Positions 6,892-14,159 of a stretch of DNA of 17,721 bases are shown here, one piece after another. Below the pieces are notes generated by a model. The model made no database searches, was not told the DNA's origin, and saw only the letters and a list, made by a program, of their open reading frames with translations. Numbering within the stretch: position 1 is the first letter of the stretch; every line of letters starts with the position of its first letter. This DNA comes from Microcaldota archaeon. Its GTDB lineage: Archaea > Micrarchaeota > Micrarchaeia > Micrarchaeales > Micrarchaeaceae. The DNA is taken from positions 1-17,721 of the forward strand of contig JAJYVI010000009.1 in the NCBI GenBank assembly GCA_021792115.1, given 5' to 3'. A program made the position numbers and the translations under genes.

Positions 6892-7308
6892 TTATATTGA
6901 AATGTTAATGCTTATTGTGTCTTTGGCAATGCCGATTTCAGATGTGCCTTCAGATGATTTGAGATATTTTGGATATTTTGTCTCTATCTTTTCATCTTGC
7001 AGTTCGAAGAATTTAATGATCTCAGGCCCATATATTTTAATATGGCCAAATTCTGAGACACCTGATTTTGTAAGCATCAAAGTATGCCCTGGATGGTCTT
7101 TAGTTGCAAAATCAACAATGTTTTTCTCTTTCAAATTGTTGAGGCTGTACCAAACAGAGCTCTTTGAAACGCCATACATATCTGAAATATAATCGACAAA
7201 GCTGCTTGCGCTCATTATTTCATCATATCCAATCTCAAGGATAATAAGCTGCTCACGTCTGCTAAGCGTTATTTTCTTATCCTCTACTCTCGTTATCATT
7301 CGGTTCAC
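6892..7308 (-). CDS. Winged-helix transcriptional regulator
   Basis: A protein of about 138 aa with a winged helix-turn-helix in its N-terminal half. Helices at LSRREQLIILEIG and SSFVDYISDMYG lead into the recognition helix SKSSVWYSLNNLKEKNIVDF, and the wing follows (KDHPGHTLMLTKSGVSEFG). This pattern resembles PadR/MarR-type regulators. The C-terminal 40-50 residues are charged and end in a beta-rich IAKDTISINISI. Start choice: the GTG at 7308 has AGGTG six bases upstream; GTG at 7317 and ATG at 7299 are also in frame. It is the last gene of a run of minus-strand micro-ORFs and is followed by a strong terminator. It may control this accessory stretch, by inference only. Confidence 0.6.
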   Translation of the reverse strand: MNRMITRVEDKKITLSRREQLIILEIGYDEIMSASSFVDYISDMYGVSKSSVWYSLNNLKEKNIVDFATKDHPGHTLMLTKSGVSEFGHIKIYGPEIIKFFELQDEKIETKYPKYLKSSEGTSEIGIAKDTISINISI

Positions 7309-7351
7309 ATAAAACACCTAAAAAACTAAAAAGTTAAAATTTTTTAGTATT

Positions 7352-7483
7352 TTATGCAACCAAATGAACGTATATTGGTGTTCTATTTGCTGTATTTGAT
7401 GAGACTACTAATTCGACGCCTAAGCTACCTATAAAACAAGACATGTGTTTCCACATCATTTGATATAGCTTAGTTGCTTGCAT
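7352..7483 (-). CDS. Possible small protein, 43 aa
   Basis: A 43-codon ORF beginning MQATKLYQMMWKHMSCFIGS and ending NRTPIYVHLVA, with a hydrophobic middle (CFIGSLGVELVVSS). GGTG (7489-7492) lies five bases before the ATG, a good ribosome site. The open frame continues about 22 codons upstream without a start codon (reading QRTLIFNKEYKNANQNIGAK). It may therefore be either a complete small gene or the rear of a truncated larger one. It ends about 45 bases before the winged-helix gene, in the same direction. No family recognised. Confidence 0.4.
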   Translation of the reverse strand: MQATKLYQMMWKHMSCFIGSLGVELVVSSNTANRTPIYVHLVA

Positions 7484-7608
7484 CTTTGCACCAATATTTT
7501 GGTTTGCATTTTTATATTCTTTGTTAAATATAAGTGTACGCTGCTGTCTTACTTATTATTTATATAATATTAATGCTGCGAAAGGTTTAAAAAGCTTTTG
7601 TACAAATC

Positions 7609-7750
7609 GTAACAGTTTAAGATTTTTACAGTAACGACGAAGTTTCTGATTTCAGGATATCTGAGAGATTTTCTATGTAGCTCTGACCTTGCAATTCGGA
7701 AGTCATATACAATGACATTATATATTTTCATTCATGTATTTGCGCAGTTC
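7609..7750. repeat. 142-bp direct repeat, copy 1
   Basis: Identical over 142 bases to 10503-10644 except for two transitions. The matching stretch starts at GTAACAGTTTAAG and ends at TTTGCGCAGTTC; sequence diverges sharply on both sides. The two copies lie in the same orientation 2894 bp apart and bracket the PEP-synthase-like gene and a broken winged-helix gene. This copy continues on its right into a longer coiled-coil reading frame, so it may be the original. Confidence 0.95.
7626..7718 (-). CDS. Micro-ORF inside repeat copy 1, 30 aa
   Basis: A 30-codon ORF beginning MSLYMTSELQGQSYIENLSD, soluble and helical with a Ser-rich end. Its ATG overlaps the stop of the upstream coiled-coil frame as TAATG, the arrangement of coupled operon genes. 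It recurs complete in repeat copy 2. The two substitutions between copies are one silent (Ser AGC/AGT) and one Asp-to-Asn. A second in-frame ATG lies four codons in (7706). No family recognised; it may be the C-terminal piece of a once larger gene. Confidence 0.35.
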   Translation of the reverse strand: MSLYMTSELQGQSYIENLSDILKSETSSLL

Positions 7751-7871
7751 ATTGTTGAGCTGTTTGACATTTAATGCCAGTTCTTCTAGTTTTTTGAAGT
7801 TTTTCTATTATTCTGTCTTTCTTCTCATTTTCTTTTTTCAAAAAGTTATTCTCTTTCAACAAGTCCTGCAT
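7718..7871 (-). pseudogene. Frameshifted coiled-coil protein fragment
   Basis: From the ATG at 7871 the frame reads MQDLLKENNFLKKENEKKDR then IIEKLQK. It then meets six A's (plus-strand T's at 7790-7795), after which the original frame soon hits a stop. Removing one A restores a smooth heptad pattern (LEELALNVKQLNNELRKYM) ending in TAA at 7718-7720. The restored product is a coiled coil of about 51 aa. In-frame sequence before the ATG (INKYWRTRWTNL) also looks protein-like, so the real gene may have begun further upstream. The length error in a homopolymer could be a true mutation, a programmed slip or a sequencing error. Its 3' end lies in repeat copy 1. Confidence 0.5.
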
Positions 7872-7978
7872 AAGATTTGTCCATCTGGTTCGCCAATATT
7901 TATTTATAGATAAATAAAGAAAATAATTTATGGGGAAAAAGTGAGTAGTTGAATTCCCATTAAAAAACTAAATTAATT

Positions 7979-7999
7979 GTAAGATTATTAAACTGTTAC
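7979..7999. repeat. 21-bp inverted repeat partner of the 142-bp repeat edge
   Basis: GTAAGATTATTAAACTGTTAC matches 18 of 21 bases of the reverse complement of the first 21 bases of each 142-bp repeat (7609-7629 and 10503-10523). With 10503-10523 it forms inverted termini around the phosphotransferase gene and the broken winged-helix gene. It lies 36 bases before the ATG of the phosphotransferase, so a regulatory palindrome half-site is an alternative reading. Confidence 0.5.
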
Positions 8000-8035
8000 C
8001 AAAGCCGAGATAACTATATATATTTGGAGTTGCTT

Positions 8036-10204
8036 ATGACGGATAGAAAAAAGCTGATAATTAATATAACTAACAGGAAAGAAGTAGAAAGCATAGTGGA
8101 TAACAGTGTCGACTACCTTGGAGGAAAAGGCAAATCGATAGTTAATTTGGTAAAAGCAGGATTTAATGTACCTGATGGGATAATACTTACCACAGTGGGC
8201 TTTGATAACTATCTATCTTTGAATGGATTGAAAAATATAAGCATGTTTGAAAATTATTCTGGGAATAAAATTATTAAGATGAGAATTCAAGCCCGTCTTG
8301 CTAATGCATATGTTCCAAAGTATATAAACAAAAATCTGGTTGATGCTTTAGAAAAGAAAAGTTTATATGGTAAAAGTTTAATAATCCGTAGTTCAGCAAC
8401 TATAGAAGACTCAAATAATGCAAGTTTTGCAGGTCTATTCAAAAGTTTCATAAATGTAAAATCCATAGACAATATTATAAAATGCATCAGAGAAATTTAT
8501 AACTCCTTGTTTAGTGATAAAGCCACTGAATATTTAAATAGTCTAAAATTACAAAAACAAAAAGTAAGCATGGCAATTATTATACAAGAGATGATTGCCG
8601 GCGATGTTTCTGGGGTAGCATTTACAAAAGATCCAATTAACAATAATCTATTTGCAGTCGAAGCGGTTGTAGGACTCAATGATGCGTTAGTATCTGGAAA
8701 AATCACTCCAAGCAGGTTTCAAATCAATCCGTTAACAAAGGAAATCATACATGAGGAGCACAAAATACAACATCATGCTCAAGTACTATCAGATAAAGGT
8801 ACAAAGTTCATTGTAAACAAGAAGAAAATAAGAAATTTGTTTGCAGTTAATCAATTAAAAGAATTAGTGAAGGTTGGATTACAGATTGAATCTATTTATA
8901 AATACCCACAAGATATAGAATGGACAATAAAAAGTAAAAGGCTGTATATACTTCAGAGTAGGGCGATAACAACAAAACAAAAACTAGCCCTATTAAATGC
9001 TAAATTTGGTGGTAAGATACTAAAAGGCTACCCAGCCTCTGGAGGAATTGTTAAAGGGAAAGCACTAATAGTCAAGGGCCCCAAAGATAGAGCAAAGGCA
9101 GGGTCAATTTTAGTGTTAAAATATACGGACACTGATTATCTCCCACTTATGCGCGAGGCAAAAGGATTAATAACCGAAGAAGGAGGAATGCTCTCACATG
9201 CAGCCATAGTATCTAGAGAACTAGATTTACCATGTGTTGTTGGTGTAAAAAATGCTATACAACTTATAGAAGATAGCAGCAATGTAGTACTCAATGGAAC
9301 ATCAGGAATAGTCTACCTTGTTGATAAGAAGGTCATCCGTAAGCAGACAAACAAGCAGATAAGCCTATTAAATGAGGTAAATGATGCGCCAGACCTTTCA
9401 TCTTTATACTGCATAGATACGGCAAAGAAGGCAGTCTTAGGGTCTAAATTTTTCTATTATGAGGTGTTTGACAATATACTGACCTATTACACGGATGGCA
9501 AGATAACAAAAAGTGAAGTTAAGCTATATGCTAAAAACTCTTATTTAAAAATTAACAAAATCGTGTATGGGGATATAATTAAATTCTACATAATTGATGG
9601 CTTGCCAATATATTTAAAGGATAAGGGATTGAAAATACTTTATTCTGAATCTATAAAGTCAGCCCAAGAATTCTCCCCTGAGATCCTAGTTTATACAATG
9701 AATAAAATAAAACAGTACGCCGTTGGTGAGATTAGTAAAGCTAAAAATTTAAAGAATCCGACAAAATATGATGATTACCTTAAAAAATTTCTGTATTATC
9801 GCAGGGCCAATCTTGCTTACTTGTTAGTTAATATGATACTATGCGAAGGGTACTGCATACGAATGCTTTATGATATTCTCAAGCCAATTATAAAAAGGCA
9901 TAGAATAAGCTTTTCCGACTTACTGAAATCCTTCGGCAGCGAGGCAACGTCTTTACCTCTGGACATAAATTCTTTAAAAAATACCGAGCTAAATATCATA
10001 AATGAGGCAGCGCAGTACTATATTGTAGCAAAACGCTGGAAGGAGGAATCGTATCCTATTTATACTGGAATTGGTGCAACAGGAGATAAGTTTGAGAAAG
10101 AACAAGATGAACTTGCAAAAACTCTGAACATAATAAGTAATAATAAAAAAGATTATAGGACACTATTTGCTGAGGCTTTAAAGCATTTACCTAAAGGTGT
10201 TTAG
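8036..10204 (+). CDS. PEP-synthase-like phosphotransferase with novel C-terminal half
   Basis: A 722-aa protein in three parts. Residues about 20-315 form the PPDK_N ATP-grasp domain: RSSATIEDSNNASFAGLF (118-135), QEMIAGDVSGVAFTKDP (184-200) and DIEWTIKSKRLYILQSRAIT (293-312). Residues about 325-430 form the swivelling phosphohistidine domain, EEGGMLSHAAIVSREL with catalytic His388. In PEP synthase and PPDK a PEP/pyruvate TIM barrel follows. Here the remaining ~285 residues show none of its motifs and are Lys/Tyr/Ile-rich and probably helical, of no recognised family. The enzyme should transfer a phosphate from ATP via His to an unknown acceptor, as rifampin phosphotransferase does with a different acceptor domain and order. 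Start: GGAG at 8026-8029 supports ATG 8036 over TTG 8024. Codon use is more AT-rich than the metabolic genes nearby, and the gene lies between 142-bp direct repeats: likely acquired. Confidence 0.8.
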   Translation: MTDRKKLIINITNRKEVESIVDNSVDYLGGKGKSIVNLVKAGFNVPDGIILTTVGFDNYLSLNGLKNISMFENYSGNKIIKMRIQARLANAYVPKYINKNLVDALEKKSLYGKSLIIRSSATIEDSNNASFAGLFKSFINVKSIDNIIKCIREIYNSLFSDKATEYLNSLKLQKQKVSMAIIIQEMIAGDVSGVAFTKDPINNNLFAVEAVVGLNDALVSGKITPSRFQINPLTKEIIHEEHKIQHHAQVLSDKGTKFIVNKKKIRNLFAVNQLKELVKVGLQIESIYKYPQDIEWTIKSKRLYILQSRAITTKQKLALLNAKFGGKILKGYPASGGIVKGKALIVKGPKDRAKAGSILVLKYTDTDYLPLMREAKGLITEEGGMLSHAAIVSRELDLPCVVGVKNAIQLIEDSSNVVLNGTSGIVYLVDKKVIRKQTNKQISLLNEVNDAPDLSSLYCIDTAKKAVLGSKFFYYEVFDNILTYYTDGKITKSEVKLYAKNSYLKINKIVYGDIIKFYIIDGLPIYLKDKGLKILYSESIKSAQEFSPEILVYTMNKIKQYAVGEISKAKNLKNPTKYDDYLKKFLYYRRANLAYLLVNMILCEGYCIRMLYDILKPIIKRHRISFSDLLKSFGSEATSLPLDINSLKNTELNIINEAAQYYIVAKRWKEESYPIYTGIGATGDKFEKEQDELAKTLNIISNNKKDYRTLFAEALKHLPKGV

Positions 10205-10270
10205 GCATTCTTTTACTTCTACAGATAGATATAATGCAGTTCATTTTCAAGAAGTCCGTGCCAGACAGGC

Positions 10271-10461
10271 CTAGGCCTTACTTATCTTATTAGGAAATCG
10301 CTTATCTAAGTCCCATGTACTGCCCTGTATAGTATTTTCATTAGCTTCAGGTATCTCATTTTTAATCACAGGTAGTAATTCAGACCACCGTAATCGTTTG
10401 GTGATTCTTTGAGTATTTGTAATGCCTTTTCTCTGATCCGTTTAGTTATCCGAGTGGGCAT
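10271..10461 (-). pseudogene. Frameshifted winged-helix-like gene
   Basis: From ATG 10461 the frame reads MPTRITKRIREKALQILKES PN and then shifts. Around 10394-10396 one base appears missing (AACGATTACGG where AACGGATTACGG would keep frame). In the next frame it continues LRWSELLPVIKNEIPEANEN and TIQGSTWDLDKRFPNKI, ending at TAG 10271-10273. The GLRWSEL...NTI.G..WDL pattern is what I associate with a small winged-helix domain seen in restriction-linked and regulatory proteins; this recollection is not firm. Further C-terminal sequence may continue in a third frame to 10219. It lies opposite and 3' to the phosphotransferase gene, within the repeat-bracketed unit. Confidence 0.55.
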
Positions 10462-10502
10462 AGATTTTATAATTAAACATTTAAAATAGTATCCATTTTA
10501 CA

Positions 10503-10644
10503 GTAACAGTTTAAGATTTTTACAGTAACGACGAAGTTTCTGATTTCAGGATATTTGAGAGATTTTCTATGTAACTCTGACCTTGCAATTCGGAAGTCAT
10601 ATACAATGACATTATATATTTTCATTCATGTATTTGCGCAGTTC
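10503..10644. repeat. 142-bp direct repeat, copy 2
   Basis: Second copy of 7609-7750, same orientation, two transitions. It breaks off at 10644 exactly where copy 1 continues into the coiled-coil frame, so this copy looks like the transposed or duplicated fragment. It ends 73 bases before the thioredoxin stop. Confidence 0.95.
10520..10612 (-). CDS. Micro-ORF inside repeat copy 2, 30 aa
   Basis: The same 30-codon ORF as at 7626-7718, with Asp changed to Asn in the IENLS(D/N)ILKSE segment and one silent change. The upstream coiled-coil frame is present only as its last ~12 codons (ELRKYMNENI), without a start. It is kept here as a duplicated fragment; expression is doubtful. Confidence 0.25.
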   Translation of the reverse strand: MSLYMTSELQGQSYIENLSNILKSETSSLL

Positions 10645-10716
10645 TAGAATAAGTGCAAAATAAAAAACAAAGAAAAAAAGAATCAAAAAAGCAAAAATTG
10701 AAAGCCGGCTAAGTAT

Positions 10717-11034
10717 TTACTTATTTCCGTCAATCCATTTCTTTAATGCGTCCTTGGGTACAGCGCCAATCATTATAGCTTCGGCCTTGCCATTCTTAAA
10801 CAGCATTGTTGTAGGTATGCTCATTATATTATATTTCCTTGCTATTGACTCATTTTCATCTACATTCAACTTTGCGAAGATTACATCATTGTAATGCTCT
10901 GATAGGTCATCTATTATTGGACTGTATATTCTGCATGGCCCGCACCATTCAGCCCAAAAATCTATTACAACAGGATTTTTTGATTTGAGGACCTCCTGTT
11001 CAAAATTTTTTTCATTTACTTCTTTTACTGCCAT
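10717..11034 (-). CDS. trxA: Thioredoxin
   Basis: A 105-aa single-domain thioredoxin, the usual length. The active site WCGPC lies at 30-34, preceded by VVIDFWAEW. The cis-proline segment SIPTTMLF is at 73-80, and the GAVPKDALKKWID helix closes the fold. It is a cytoplasmic disulfide reductase supplying electrons to reductases and thiol peroxidases. Its reductase partner is not in this window; the MerA gene nearby is a disulfide-reductase-fold enzyme but ends in a vicinal CC pair, so it is not a thioredoxin reductase. GGCGAT before the ATG is close to the GGTGAT ribosome site. A TATA-like element at 11089-11101 on the minus strand fits as promoter. Confidence 0.95.
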   Translation of the reverse strand: MAVKEVNEKNFEQEVLKSKNPVVIDFWAEWCGPCRIYSPIIDDLSEHYNDVIFAKLNVDENESIARKYNIMSIPTTMLFKNGKAEAIMIGAVPKDALKKWIDGNK

Positions 11035-11365
11035 ATTATCGCCTTTTACGTTTGTTTTAGTTTTTTAAATACCAATTAATATATTCAGCAATATATATAA
11101 AATCTGCCTTTAATTTTGTTGTCTAATTGCAATGTTTTAAATAAGGATTTCCGAGATATCTATATTTTTTAGCAATATCCCGCAGCAAAATAAAGTATTA
11201 ATAAATATATTTTCCTACTTATAATTATATTTATAATATAATGAATTATAAATGAAATTATAATAATGCAGTTAGACAACAGTTAGACAAAAGATTCTAT
11301 CGCAGCCCAATAAATCTTGAATGTCTTTTTAATGAGTTGATTAATAATATTTAATAAGTGAACTA
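11035..11365. other. Divergent promoter region of trxA and hisS
   Basis: No gene seen on either strand; the region is very AT-rich and dense in stops. It holds the likely trxA TATA (ATTTTATATATAT on the minus strand near 11090-11103) and several TATA-like candidates for hisS, none decisive. TTAGACAACA occurs at 11272-11281, and inverted (TGTTGTCTAA) at 11117-11126. Confidence 0.5.
11269..11290. repeat. Tandem 11-bp repeat upstream of hisS
   Basis: CAGTTAGACAA occurs twice head to tail with no gap (11269-11279, 11280-11290). A related TTAGACAA core appears in inverted orientation at 11119-11126. A repeated short site in a divergent promoter region could be a regulator site; nothing identifies the regulator. 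Confidence 0.45.
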
Positions 11366-12670
11366 ATGGATTTGAAATATCCCCGCGGGGTAAAGGACCT
11401 TATGCCAAATGAGGCAATATCAAAAGGAGAGCTCATTGAAAAGGCAAAGTCAGTATTCACCCTTTTTGGATTTTATCCTATAGATACGCCTGTTTTTGAA
11501 TCTCTTGATGTCTTGTTCGCAAAAAATGCAATTGGCGAGGAGGATAAGCTTATATATAAAATTCAGGACAGCAATCTAGGTCTTAGGTATGATCATACAG
11601 TCTCTCTTGCAAGGTTCTTTGCCATGCATCAGGATGTGCAGCTTCCGTTCAAGAGGTACATTATTGATAAGATCTGGAGAAGGGAGGAGCCGCAAAAAAT
11701 GCGTTACAGAGAAGTAATACAAGCAGATATCGATATTCTTGGAGGAAATCCATTTCATGCAAATGCAGAAGTAATAGCTGCAACAGCAGCAGCACTCTCA
11801 GCTCTAGGTATAAATTATGAAATTCATATTAATGATAGAAGGATACTTGACAAGTTTATTGAATCTATAGGCATTGATATTGATGCTGATAACTCAGTTC
11901 CAATGAAAATAATGCACATAATAGATAAAAAGGACAAGCTTGATGGAGATAAGATCTCGGATTTGCTTAACAACCTTGGGTTAGAAGGTGAAAAAGTTAA
12001 TCAGATAATGGAGTTTATAGGGCTGCAGAGTGGAAACAATGAAAAGCTCAGTTATCTTAGGGGAATTCTAAAACCTGAAGATCAACAAGCAATAAAAGAA
12101 ATAGAAGACCTCCTGAATGAACTTGAGTTTTATGGCTTTAGCTCAGAGCCAATTATTGATTTTTCAATTGTGCGCGGCCTTGACTATTACACATCCCTTA
12201 TATTTGAGTTCAAGCTCTCTGACAAATCATCAGCATCATCAATAGCCGCAGGCGGCAGATATGACAACTTAATATCAATATACTCTAGCAAGTCAGTGCC
12301 TGCAGTGGGTGCAAGCATAGGCATCAGCAGGGTAATGGATTATCTTAAATGCCAAGAATCAAAGAAGCTCACAAATTCAATTATATACATAGCATACATA
12401 AATGAAGGCAACTATGCCTATGCTCTAAAGGTTGCAGGTATACTGAGGAGTGCAGGAATTGCTGCAGATCTCAATATATCAGATAAAAATTTATCAAACC
12501 AGATGAGACATGCAAGCATGCTAAATTTCAGGCTGGCCGCAATAATTGGTGATAATGAGCAGGCAGCAGGAGAAGTTACACTTAGAGATTTCATATCTGG
12601 TGATGAGAAAAAGGTAAAGCTTGATGATCTTGTATCAGAAGTAAAAAATAAAATTAATAATATAAAATAA
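11366..12670 (+). CDS. hisS: Histidyl-tRNA synthetase
   Basis: A 434-aa class II synthetase charging tRNA-His in the cytoplasm. It starts PRGVKDLMPNE, with motif 1 around FTLFGFYPIDTPVFE and the ATP/histidine block LRYDHTVSLARF (73-84). Motif 2 is KRYIIDKIWRREEP...REVIQADIDILG (96-126). The HisA signatures RGLDYYTSLIFEF (270-282) and AAGGRYDNLI (294-303) follow, then motif 3 GASIGISR (315-322). Residues about 340-434 are the alpha/beta anticodon-binding domain (IIYIAYI...). Length and motif wording fit the archaeal form. ATG 11366 is preceded by AGTGA at close spacing, the same ribosome-site style as the NicO-like gene. It converges with merA across a 41-bp gap. Confidence 0.96.
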   Translation: MDLKYPRGVKDLMPNEAISKGELIEKAKSVFTLFGFYPIDTPVFESLDVLFAKNAIGEEDKLIYKIQDSNLGLRYDHTVSLARFFAMHQDVQLPFKRYIIDKIWRREEPQKMRYREVIQADIDILGGNPFHANAEVIAATAAALSALGINYEIHINDRRILDKFIESIGIDIDADNSVPMKIMHIIDKKDKLDGDKISDLLNNLGLEGEKVNQIMEFIGLQSGNNEKLSYLRGILKPEDQQAIKEIEDLLNELEFYGFSSEPIIDFSIVRGLDYYTSLIFEFKLSDKSSASSIAAGGRYDNLISIYSSKSVPAVGASIGISRVMDYLKCQESKKLTNSIIYIAYINEGNYAYALKVAGILRSAGIAADLNISDKNLSNQMRHASMLNFRLAAIIGDNEQAAGEVTLRDFISGDEKKVKLDDLVSEVKNKINNIK

Positions 12671-12671
12671 A

Positions 12672-12691
12672 CCCTGCACATAATGGCAGGG
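12672..12691. terminator. Hairpin between hisS and merA
   Basis: CCCTGC and GCAGGG form a 6-bp stem with an 8-base loop, two bases after the hisS stop and 21 bases past the merA stop on the other strand. It probably serves 3'-end formation for the convergent pair. Confidence 0.4.
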
Positions 12692-12711
12692 CAGTCCAAT
12701 AATGCTAAGTA

Positions 12712-14139
12712 CTATACGCTGCAGCAACTTAGCTTAGAAATATCCTCGTAGAAAGCCATGGCTGCTAGCTTTAATCCTTCGCTAAGCGTTGGGAATACAT
12801 GCACTGTGTCTACTATATCCTCTATTGTAAGACCAAATTTAACTGCCAATGTGCCTTCATGTATTAAATCTGCAGCATGCGGTGCCAAAATATGGACTCC
12901 CAGTATCCTCTTAGTCTTATTGTCTATCACTATCTTTACTATCCCTCTTTTATCGCCAATGATAGCAGATTTCGCAACAAACTTAAATTCCATAGGGCTG
13001 CAGTTGCATTTTATCTTGTTTTTTATTACTTCGTCTTCTGTCATTCCAACCATAGCTGCCTCAGGATAAGTAAATATCGCGCTTGGTATTTCCTTTAGAT
13101 TTATTGACTTATTTGCATTTTCAAATATGTTAGAAGTTGCAGTATTACCTTCTTTTGCAGCTAATGTTTCAAGCATTGGCTCCCCTGTTACATCGCCGGC
13201 TGCATATATATTGCCAGCAGTTGTTTTAAGAGTTTTGTCAACTTTAATGAAGTTTTTCTCATTTAGCTTGACACCAGCCGCATTCAAATTCAACTTCTCT
13301 ATATTTGCAATTCTTCCTGTAGCAAAAAGTATTTCTTCTGCATTAAAAGTTGTTTTATTCCCCTGAACATTAACAGTTATTCTTTTTAATCCCCCTTTAG
13401 AATTTATTTCAACTAAGGTTGCATTTGTTACTATCTTAATTCCACTTTCTTTCAAATATTTAGTAAGGTAAGCGCTTATTTCTGGCTCCCAGTTTGGTAT
13501 TATTGTTTCGCTCCTCTGCAGAAGAGTAACTTTAACACCAAACCCTGCAAACAATTGCGCAAACTCCAATCCAAGCGCTCTTCCACCAACCACTATAAGA
13601 GACTTGGGCAGTTTCTTCATAGATAAAGCTTCTTCATTTGTGAGGTATTTTATTTTTTCAATACCCTTTATGTGAGGTATTGCTGCTCTTGCACCTGTTG
13701 CAATAAGGATGTGCTCTGACTTTATTAGCATATCCCCTGCTTTAATTGTATTTGCATCTATGAACGTTCCTATTTTATTTATGAATGTAACATTTTTCAG
13801 TCCCTTCAACACATTTTTGTATTTTTCAGCTCTCAGGTCTTCTACAAGACTGTCTTTTTCTTCAATTATTTTTGCGTAATCTAACTTTCCTATATTGTAA
13901 TTTAACCCATTATATCTCATTTTTTTAAGCTCATCTAAAAATGTGCTTACAGTTATCAATCTTTTACTAGGCACACATCCTACGTTTATGCAAGTGCCGC
14001 CGAGTACTGCACCATCTGTTGCATTGCTGCCTATCATAGCAGTTTTGATTCTAAGTTCATTTGCTTTTATTGCTGCTGCAAATGCAGCAGATCCTTGTCC
14101 CAATATTACATAATCAAATTTTTTTATTTTTTCTTTCAT
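12712..14139 (-). CDS. merA: Mercuric reductase
   Basis: A 475-aa flavoprotein of the pyridine nucleotide disulfide reductase family. The FAD Rossmann motif (VILGQGSAA) is N-terminal, the redox-active GGTCINVGCVPSK has Cys50-Cys55, and the NADPH fold starts at LIVVGGRALGLEFAQLF. FAD is bound again at IYAAGDVTGEP, and the dimer segment is VFPTLSEGLKLAA. The C-terminus KLSCCSV carries the vicinal Cys472-Cys473 that marks MerA against lipoamide or glutathione reductases. The enzyme reduces Hg(II) to volatile Hg(0) with NADPH. There is no N-terminal HMA domain, as usual in archaeal MerA. Start: AGAGGTAAT precedes ATG 14139; the earlier ATG 14163 overlaps the regulator's stop as ATGA and would add eight residues. 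Last gene of the operon; stop is TAG. Confidence 0.9.
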   Translation of the reverse strand: MKEKIKKFDYVILGQGSAAFAAAIKANELRIKTAMIGSNATDGAVLGGTCINVGCVPSKRLITVSTFLDELKKMRYNGLNYNIGKLDYAKIIEEKDSLVEDLRAEKYKNVLKGLKNVTFINKIGTFIDANTIKAGDMLIKSEHILIATGARAAIPHIKGIEKIKYLTNEEALSMKKLPKSLIVVGGRALGLEFAQLFAGFGVKVTLLQRSETIIPNWEPEISAYLTKYLKESGIKIVTNATLVEINSKGGLKRITVNVQGNKTTFNAEEILFATGRIANIEKLNLNAAGVKLNEKNFIKVDKTLKTTAGNIYAAGDVTGEPMLETLAAKEGNTATSNIFENANKSINLKEIPSAIFTYPEAAMVGMTEDEVIKNKIKCNCSPMEFKFVAKSAIIGDKRGIVKIVIDNKTKRILGVHILAPHAADLIHEGTLAVKFGLTIEDIVDTVHVFPTLSEGLKLAAMAFYEDISKLSCCSV

Positions 14140-14159
14140 TTTATTACCTCTCTGCTCTT

